The notes beneath the pieces are model-generated. The model did no database searches. It was not told the origin of the DNA and worked only from the letters and a program-made list of their open reading frames with translations. This document shows positions 59,716-64,000 of a stretch of 64,000 nt of DNA, piece by piece. A program made the translations under genes and the position numbers. The stretch is from contig CAKUMH010000006.1 of NCBI GenBank assembly GCA_934667625.1, positions 58,184-122,183 on the forward strand, given 5' to 3'. The stretch's first letter is position 1. Every line of letters starts with the position of its first letter. This DNA comes from an uncultured Elusimicrobiales bacterium (GTDB lineage: Bacteria; Elusimicrobiota; Elusimicrobia; Elusimicrobiales; Elusimicrobiaceae).

Positions 59716-60945
59716 ATGCAATCACTCAGAGAACTTTACAAAATCGGGATGGGCCCTTCCAGCAGCCACACCATGGGCCCGCGCAAAGCGGCGGAGGATT
59801 TCCGCCGGTTACATCCGCAGGCCGAAGCGTACCGCGCTACCTTGTACGGTTCTTTGGCCGCCACGGGCAAAGGCCACTTGACGGATTTTGCACTAAAAGA
59901 GGCTTTTTATCCCGCTTCGGTGGAGATTTGTTGGGAGCCGCAAACACAGCTGCCCAAACATCCCAACGCCATGCGGCTGGAGGCACTGGACAAGGCCGGG
60001 CACGTAACGGGCACACAGGTGGCATACAGTATTGGCGGCGGGGATGTGCGCACGGATGAGAATTTTCACCGGGAGCTGAACCATGTTTATCCCCACAAAT
60101 CCATGGCGGATATTTTGCAATATACGTCCGAAAAAAAGATGCTGTTATGGGAATATGTGGAGGAATTTGAAGGGAGCGCCATTTGGGAGTATTTACAAAC
60201 CGTTTGGCAGGCCATGCAAGACACCATGAAACGCGGCTTGGAAAAACGTGGCGTGTTGCCGGGCTCTCTTAATTTGGAACGCAAGGCGCGGCGCTATTTG
60301 TATAAGGCGGAGAACTCGCCCCAATACCTGCGGCGGATGAACAACCTGTTTGCGTATGCGCTGGCATGTTCGGAAGAGAATGCCGCCGGCGGTACGGTGG
60401 TAACGGCGCCTACCTGCGGTTCCTGCGGCGTGCTTCCGGCCGTATGCCGGTTAGTGCGCGAGATTTACGAATTTGAAGATACCACCGTCCTGCATGCGTT
60501 GGCCACGGCCAGCTTGTTTGGCAATATGGCCAAGAGCAATGCGTCCATTTCCGGCGCCGAAGTGGGGTGTCAGGGCGAAGTGGGGGTGGCTTGTGCTATG
60601 GCTGCGGCGGCGACGTGCCAGCTGGAAGGAGGGGACAACAGCCGTATCGCTTATGCGGCCGAAATGGGGTTGGAACACCACCTGGGGCTTACGTGCGATC
60701 CGGTGGACGGGCTCGTCCAAATTCCGTGCATTGAACGCAATGCGCTGGCGGCCTCGCGCGCGCTGGATTGCGCCACCTACGCCCTTATGTCGGACGGGGA
60801 ACACCGCATTTCTTACGACGACGTGCTGGCAACGATGATGCAAACCGGGCTGGATATGAACAATGACTACCGCGAAACAGCCCGCGGTGGGCTGGCGCGG
60901 TTTTTTAAAGAGAAAGTTCTGCGCATTAAGCGGGAGCATAAGTAA
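59716..60945 (+). CDS. sdaA: L-serine dehydratase, single-chain Fe-S type
   Basis: Deaminates L-serine to pyruvate and ammonia using an oxygen-labile [4Fe-4S] cluster. 409 residues with the beta (regulatory) domain first (LYKIGMGPSSSHTMGPRKAA) and the alpha domain after about residue 165. Cluster Cys lie in APTCGSCG, GAEVGCQGEVG and LTCDPVDGLVQIPC. Shine-Dalgarno GGAG 6 bases before ATG. In a fermenter it channels serine into pyruvate; it depends on the NifU-NifS system for its cluster. Confidence 0.95.
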   Translation: MQSLRELYKIGMGPSSSHTMGPRKAAEDFRRLHPQAEAYRATLYGSLAATGKGHLTDFALKEAFYPASVEICWEPQTQLPKHPNAMRLEALDKAGHVTGTQVAYSIGGGDVRTDENFHRELNHVYPHKSMADILQYTSEKKMLLWEYVEEFEGSAIWEYLQTVWQAMQDTMKRGLEKRGVLPGSLNLERKARRYLYKAENSPQYLRRMNNLFAYALACSEENAAGGTVVTAPTCGSCGVLPAVCRLVREIYEFEDTTVLHALATASLFGNMAKSNASISGAEVGCQGEVGVACAMAAAATCQLEGGDNSRIAYAAEMGLEHHLGLTCDPVDGLVQIPCIERNALAASRALDCATYALMSDGEHRISYDDVLATMMQTGLDMNNDYRETARGGLARFFKEKVLRIKREHK

Positions 60946-60992
60946 ACCTTCGTAAGGGACGTACTGTGCCCCTTGGGTTGCTGTGAATGTTT

Positions 60993-61021
60993 TTGCAGGA
61001 AGGCAGTTAAATTGGTATAAT
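60993..61021 (+). promoter_or_regulatory. Promoter of tRNA-His
   Basis: TTGCAG and TATAAT 17 bp apart, with TGG before the -10 box (TGGTATAAT). Confidence 0.65.
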
Positions 61022-61036
61022 ATAGTACCGATTTAT

Positions 61037-61114
61037 GGTGGATGTAGCTCAGCTGGTTAGAGCGCCGGTCTGTGGAACCGGAGGTCGCGGGTTCAAATCT
61101 CGTCATCCACCCCA
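61037..61114 (+). tRNA. tRNA-His (GTG)
   Basis: 78 bases with the extra 5' G (G-1) opposite C73 that marks tRNA-His, and an encoded CCA. Acceptor GTGGATG/CATCCAC, anticodon arm CCGGT-CTGTGGA-ACCGG with anticodon GTG, T-arm GCGGGTTCAAATCTCGT. Its last 12 bases overlap, antisense, the end of the serine recombinase gene. Confidence 0.95.
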
Positions 61115-62623
61115 TATTAAATGCTTAGAACTTTTTGGGATTTTTCCCTTAATTTCTAAGCATTTTTTATTTCCTTCCGCAAAAATATTGAAAGGTTCCC
61201 TGTATTTCGGCCAAATTTTATTGTCTTCCAATACGTAATCGCTGGCAATATGGCGCAAAAGCGGCTTTTTCTCCGCCAGCGGCGCGTTGCGGTAAATAGT
61301 ACCCATATTACATAATAACTTCAAAACATCCACGCTTTTTTGACGTACGGCTTGCGGATTTATCTGCTGGGCTTGTATTTGTTGGGATAGTTCGGAAATA
61401 CGCATTTTATAGCGTCTTTCATTATGGTTTACAAACTCCGGCGAATATCCCCTTTCCAGCCCCTCACTATACAGCTGTTCCAGTTTGGCTTCCGTTTTAC
61501 TAAGTTCCGTTTTTAAAGCGGCCATTTCCTTATTTTGGGTCTTTTCTACGTGTTTTAAGCGCAAATCCACCGCCTTTTGAATCCATTGGGCAATATCCGG
61601 CGGGATACTTACGCCGTCTATCATAGCCGCAAACGCCGCGTCTAATTGTTCTTCGTGTATATAGCCTTTGTGCTTATGTTGCCCTTTGGCAAAGGAACAA
61701 CGGTAATACATGTATTTCTTTTTAGCTAAATTCCCCACAATAGAGCACCCGCATTCCTTACAATGGAGTAAATTGGAAAACGGATAATTCCGCGTGGTTA
61801 CGCGCGGACGCTGAAATTGAGAGAGGGCCTTAATGGCCCTCTCGTACAAGTCTTTGCTGATAAGGGGGATATGCTTCCCCTGATAGAGCTTTTTAGCCCA
61901 ACGGAATTCCCCATGATATATTGGATTATGAAGGACGCGGTAAAGCGTATTCTTGCGCACCCTGCTGCCGTGCAAACGCTCCCGCAAGCCGTCCTTATAC
62001 AGGATTTCCTCAATCATAGGCAAAGAATATTCCCCGCTTGCCGTCAGTTCAAACAACTTCTTAATCAACGGCCCGCGCACGGGGTCTACGTCAATTTTAC
62101 CCGTATTCCGGTTATTCAAATACCCGATAGGCGCGCAGGAAGGATAAATTCCCTGTTCGGCCTTTTCTATCATTCCCATAGTGGTTTTACGGGAAATGTC
62201 ATTAGACATTTTTTTAGCGACGGCCACTTGCACATCTAGCATAAACTCATCGTCAGAACTGGATTCCCGGCTGTATATTTTATTATCGCGGGAAAAGTGA
62301 ATAACTTTGTCATATTCTTTTACCAACTCGGCGATTTTAATTTTATCCACGTCATTGCGGGTCATACGGTCTAACACGTCAAAAATGACGTGTCTGACAT
62401 CAGAATGTTTTTTCACGTAAGCAAGCATTGCAGAAAAGTTCTGCCTTTCTATTTTTCCCCACGCAGACTCGGCCCCTTTCCAAATTTTTACTACCTTTAG
62501 TCTATGTTTGGTGGCGTATTCTATTGCCAGTTTTTCTTGTGCGTCTAAAGAAAAACCGTTTTCTTCTTGTCCTTTACTAGATACCCGCAAATAAATTACG
62601 GCTTTTTGCATTTGTTCTAACAT
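61103..62623 (-). CDS. Large serine recombinase/integrase
   Basis: 506 residues. N-terminal resolvase domain with catalytic Ser in YLRVSSKGQ (about 14-15) and Arg in DVLDRMTRND; recombinase domain (about 165-270, CAPIGYLNN..GKIDVDPVRGPLIKKLFEL); zinc ribbon LLHCKECGCSI with a later YYRCS; coiled coil (about 355-430). The C-terminus KHLIWGG and stop codon lie inside the antisense strand of the tRNA-His 3' end, and the preceding codons run through that tRNA's terminator. This is what insertion by recombination at a tRNA 3' end leaves. Shine-Dalgarno AAGGAG. Confidence 0.92.
   Translation of the reverse strand: MLEQMQKAVIYLRVSSKGQEENGFSLDAQEKLAIEYATKHRLKVVKIWKGAESAWGKIERQNFSAMLAYVKKHSDVRHVIFDVLDRMTRNDVDKIKIAELVKEYDKVIHFSRDNKIYSRESSSDDEFMLDVQVAVAKKMSNDISRKTTMGMIEKAEQGIYPSCAPIGYLNNRNTGKIDVDPVRGPLIKKLFELTASGEYSLPMIEEILYKDGLRERLHGSRVRKNTLYRVLHNPIYHGEFRWAKKLYQGKHIPLISKDLYERAIKALSQFQRPRVTTRNYPFSNLLHCKECGCSIVGNLAKKKYMYYRCSFAKGQHKHKGYIHEEQLDAAFAAMIDGVSIPPDIAQWIQKAVDLRLKHVEKTQNKEMAALKTELSKTEAKLEQLYSEGLERGYSPEFVNHNERRYKMRISELSQQIQAQQINPQAVRQKSVDVLKLLCNMGTIYRNAPLAEKKPLLRHIASDYVLEDNKIWPKYREPFNIFAEGNKKCLEIKGKIPKSSKHLIWGG
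61119..61168 (+). terminator. Terminator of tRNA-His, within the recombinase gene
   Basis: AAATGCTTAGAA, an inner GGGA/TCCC hairpin, TTCTAAGCATTT then TTT. Same arms as the hairpin at 58446-58494. On the other strand it encodes the recombinase C-terminus. Confidence 0.75.
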
Positions 62624-62643
62624 TGTACTTTCTCCTTAATGTA

Positions 62644-62838
62644 TTATTTTGACGCACTAGGCAGCTGGGCCAAATGTTCTAACTCCTCTGCAAGGCCCAG
62701 CCAAAATTCAATTATTTGCAAAGCCTGCTCTGTGCTTATTTTGCGGCCAAGCACGCCGCCCCACAGCTTTTTAGTATCTTCAATAAAGCTGGTCGGAAAG
62801 CAACCTTTTGCAATAAAAAAATCTCTGTCTATGTGCAT
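62644..62838 (-). CDS. Small protein of unknown function upstream of the recombinase
   Basis: About 64 residues (MHIDRDFFIAKGCFPTSF... ending LPSASK), not recognised; mostly helical, with a Leu-rich C-terminal half (ALQIIEFWLGLAEELEHLAQL). It ends 20 bases before the recombinase start and reads the same way, so it may be co-expressed and modulate integration or excision, which is inference. No clear ribosome-binding site; the start lies within a CTCTGT/ACAGAG inverted repeat. An ATG one codon earlier is equally possible. Confidence 0.5.
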   Translation of the reverse strand: MHIDRDFFIAKGCFPTSFIEDTKKLWGGVLGRKISTEQALQIIEFWLGLAEELEHLAQLPSASK

Positions 62839-62875
62839 CATAAACAGAGTTTAAATTTTTCAACAGGAACCCCCC

Positions 62876-62905
62876 GTGTCCGCCAGTTGAAAGACTAGCG
62901 GACAC
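62876..62905. repeat. 12-bp inverted repeat in the putative element
   Basis: GTGTCCGCCAGT-TGAAAG-ACTAGCGGACAC, paired along its length with one wobble. No T-run on either side, so not an ordinary terminator; a recombination, regulatory or protein-binding site is possible. It is GC-rich in an AT-rich neighbourhood and lies just after the stop of the next minus-strand gene. Confidence 0.55.
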
Positions 62906-62906
62906 C

Positions 62907-63737
62907 CTAATGTAATTTTTTCCTTTTCTCACCGACAGGTAAAAATAATTCTTCAATTCTACCTTTCGCCCTACGGATAGAACTCTTAACTGCACTTTCT
63001 TCCACCTCTATTTCTTCTGGCAATTCTCTGTTACGGTTTAGTTCGTTATAAATCACATCAGTTACAGCGGGAACAAACTTATATTTTTTATGCAGTTTTA
63101 AAAAATTAAAATCCTTTTCAACAACTTTTGTTAAATTTTTAGCAGGCAAGGCCTTAATATATCGCTCCAAAGTTCCCCAATTTTGTTTAATAAATTTATT
63201 TAAAGCGTGCTTGGTAACTGTTGGTAAAGTTATTTCAATACGAATAACCCGCGGACTTAGATGTGTTTGCTTTGGTTCAACATCAATACCTATTCCACCC
63301 GAATAAGAATTAATATCATATACCAAGACCGCCTCTAATAAACCATACAAGGAATTTTCAATACAACCCTGCATACAATAAGACCGTTCTAACTTACCTA
63401 AATATGTAATGATTTGAAATATACGTGTACTTGTTATATCTCTTTTTTCATTTTCGTTCGGCGCAAAATATGCACCTTCTTCCAAATATCTTTTCAGATT
63501 GATATGATTGGGGACCTTAAACTTTTGCTTAAAATTTTTCCGTTCTTTTAAAAAATATTCATTGTGACCTAATCCTTTAAAAACTAAAAATACATCTTGA
63601 GTCAATCCTTTCAAATCGTATCCCTCTTGTCTCTTTTTCTCTATATCTTTCCAACTGCTCACGATAACAGGACTTTGTCGTATCCATTCTCCAAAATCAT
63701 CTTTACGATATCGCCACAACGCAAATTTTATTTCCAT
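62907..63737 (-). CDS. Protein of unknown function in an AT-rich region
   Basis: 276 residues, no family recognised. Soluble, Lys/Glu-rich, no signal or membrane segment. Starts MEIKFALWRYRKDDFGEWIR; about 150-180 is beta-like (VYDINSYSGGIGIDVEP, VIRIEITLP); the C-terminus is highly charged (ESAVKSSIRRAKGRIEELF..GEKRKKLH). Codons are strongly A/T-ending, unlike the chromosomal genes to the left, which together with the adjacent recombinase suggests acquired DNA. Shine-Dalgarno GAGGAG. Confidence 0.75.
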   Translation of the reverse strand: MEIKFALWRYRKDDFGEWIRQSPVIVSSWKDIEKKRQEGYDLKGLTQDVFLVFKGLGHNEYFLKERKNFKQKFKVPNHINLKRYLEEGAYFAPNENEKRDITSTRIFQIITYLGKLERSYCMQGCIENSLYGLLEAVLVYDINSYSGGIGIDVEPKQTHLSPRVIRIEITLPTVTKHALNKFIKQNWGTLERYIKALPAKNLTKVVEKDFNFLKLHKKYKFVPAVTDVIYNELNRNRELPEEIEVEESAVKSSIRRAKGRIEELFLPVGEKRKKLH

Positions 63738-63775
63738 ATTTTTCTCCTCTGCTAAAATCTACTCTTAATTCTAAC

Positions 63776-63806
63776 AAAAGAAAAAGGCCGACTTTTGAAG
63801 TCGGCC
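63776..63806 (-). terminator. Terminator of the gene at the right edge
   Basis: GGCCGACTT-TTG-AAGTCGGCC followed on the minus strand by TTTTTCTTTTG. Confidence 0.85.
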
Positions 63807-63878
63807 AAATAGAGAAAGAGAGAATTTTCGTTACCGATATTTTTATCTTTTGCAAAACAATAACGAAAATATCTATTT

Positions 63879-63998
63879 TCATATATTTTTGTTTTCCTCA
63901 CAATTAGAAGCAGGTTTAGGAGCCCCCTCGTTATTCACAACCACCTTAATTTCCGGTTGGGCGGGCTTATCCTTTTTCTTAGGGGCGCGGAACCCGCG
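63879..63998 (-). CDS. C-terminal fragment of an unknown protein (cut by window end)
   Basis: 39 codons and a TGA stop; the frame is open to the right edge. The visible end is Lys/Pro-rich (RGFRAPKKKDKPAQPEIKVV, then VNNEGAPKPASNCEENKNI) and looks like a disordered tail. It is the only open frame of the three on this strand and is followed by a good terminator 70 bases on, which supports it being real. Function not assignable. Confidence 0.55.
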   Translation of the reverse strand, partial: RGFRAPKKKDKPAQPEIKVVVNNEGAPKPASNCEENKNI

Positions 63999-64000
63999 TA

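Overview
The window looks like a stretch of chromosome from an anaerobic, diderm, fermentative bacterium, and Elusimicrobiota (an Elusimicrobium/Avelusimicrobium-type gut lineage) is the best guess. The clues are: type IV prepilin-like genes with very long leaders (a family known to be greatly expanded in Elusimicrobium), a monomeric [FeFe] hydrogenase, an oxygen-labile Fe-S L-serine dehydratase, a three-domain NifU with NifS, an RND efflux operon ending in an outer-membrane lipoprotein, and several lipoproteins and outer-membrane-type proteins. The phylum assignment is inference from gene content, not from a marker search. Most of the window is dense, roughly half-GC housekeeping DNA. Only the right end (about 62.6-64 kb) is clearly AT-richer.

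Layout. 0-1.9 kb: 3' end of alaS, then a minus-strand tRNA-Tyr followed by a 196-bp tandem repeat built from the ends of that tRNA. 1.9-7.8 kb: mutS-mutL and a convergent secreted ChaN/TraB-like protein. 7.9-17.3 kb: hpt-ftsH, then glmM-pdxJ-glmS-acpS-nnrD-hydrolase (amino-sugar, vitamin B6, ACP and NAD(P)H-repair functions, mostly overlapping or abutting) and gph. 17.4-23.1 kb (minus): outer-membrane-type protein plus glycerate kinase, two related small membrane proteins, recN and nadK. 23.2-30.2 kb (plus): nifU-nifS, a 5'-nucleotidase with a catalytically dead lipoprotein paralogue, dusB, rplM-rpsI. 30.3-34.1 kb (minus): [FeFe] hydrogenase, an EEP-fold phosphatase/nuclease and a cardiolipin synthase. 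34.2-35.1 kb: prepilin 1 among palindromic repeats. 35.1-36.8 kb: cysK and a secreted protein. 37.0-43.0 kb: RND efflux operon. 43.1-47.5 kb: purB-purA, a HAD phosphatase and a CNNM/CorC-type protein. 47.6-52.2 kb: Cu+ ATPase with an in-frame CopZ domain, then nadE. 52.2-53.2 kb: prepilin 2. 53.3-60.9 kb: deoB, an unknown 175-residue protein, a GT2 transferase, a Cache-GGDEF-EAL protein, two MntP paralogues and sdaA. 61.0-64.0 kb: tRNA-His with a large serine recombinase abutting it and AT-rich unknown genes, which looks like one end of an integrated element.

Themes running through the window. (i) At least seven genes (mutS, the ChaN-like gene, nadK, cls, purB, the GT2 gene, mntP) have a -10 box exactly 6 nt before ATG and no clear Shine-Dalgarno, which predicts leaderless mRNAs; most other genes have good GGAGG-type sites. 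(ii) Extended -10 boxes of the form TGnTATAAT recur. (iii) Palindromic REP-like sequences lie around, and in frame inside, the leader-peptide coding parts of both prepilin genes. (iv) The tRNA-Tyr locus carries tandem tRNA-derived repeats, each with its own Rho-independent terminator, resembling the tyrT repeat arrangement of E. coli. I consider the tRNA-Tyr repeat array, the REP-laden prepilin leaders and the leaderless promoter pattern the best candidates for undescribed biology here.
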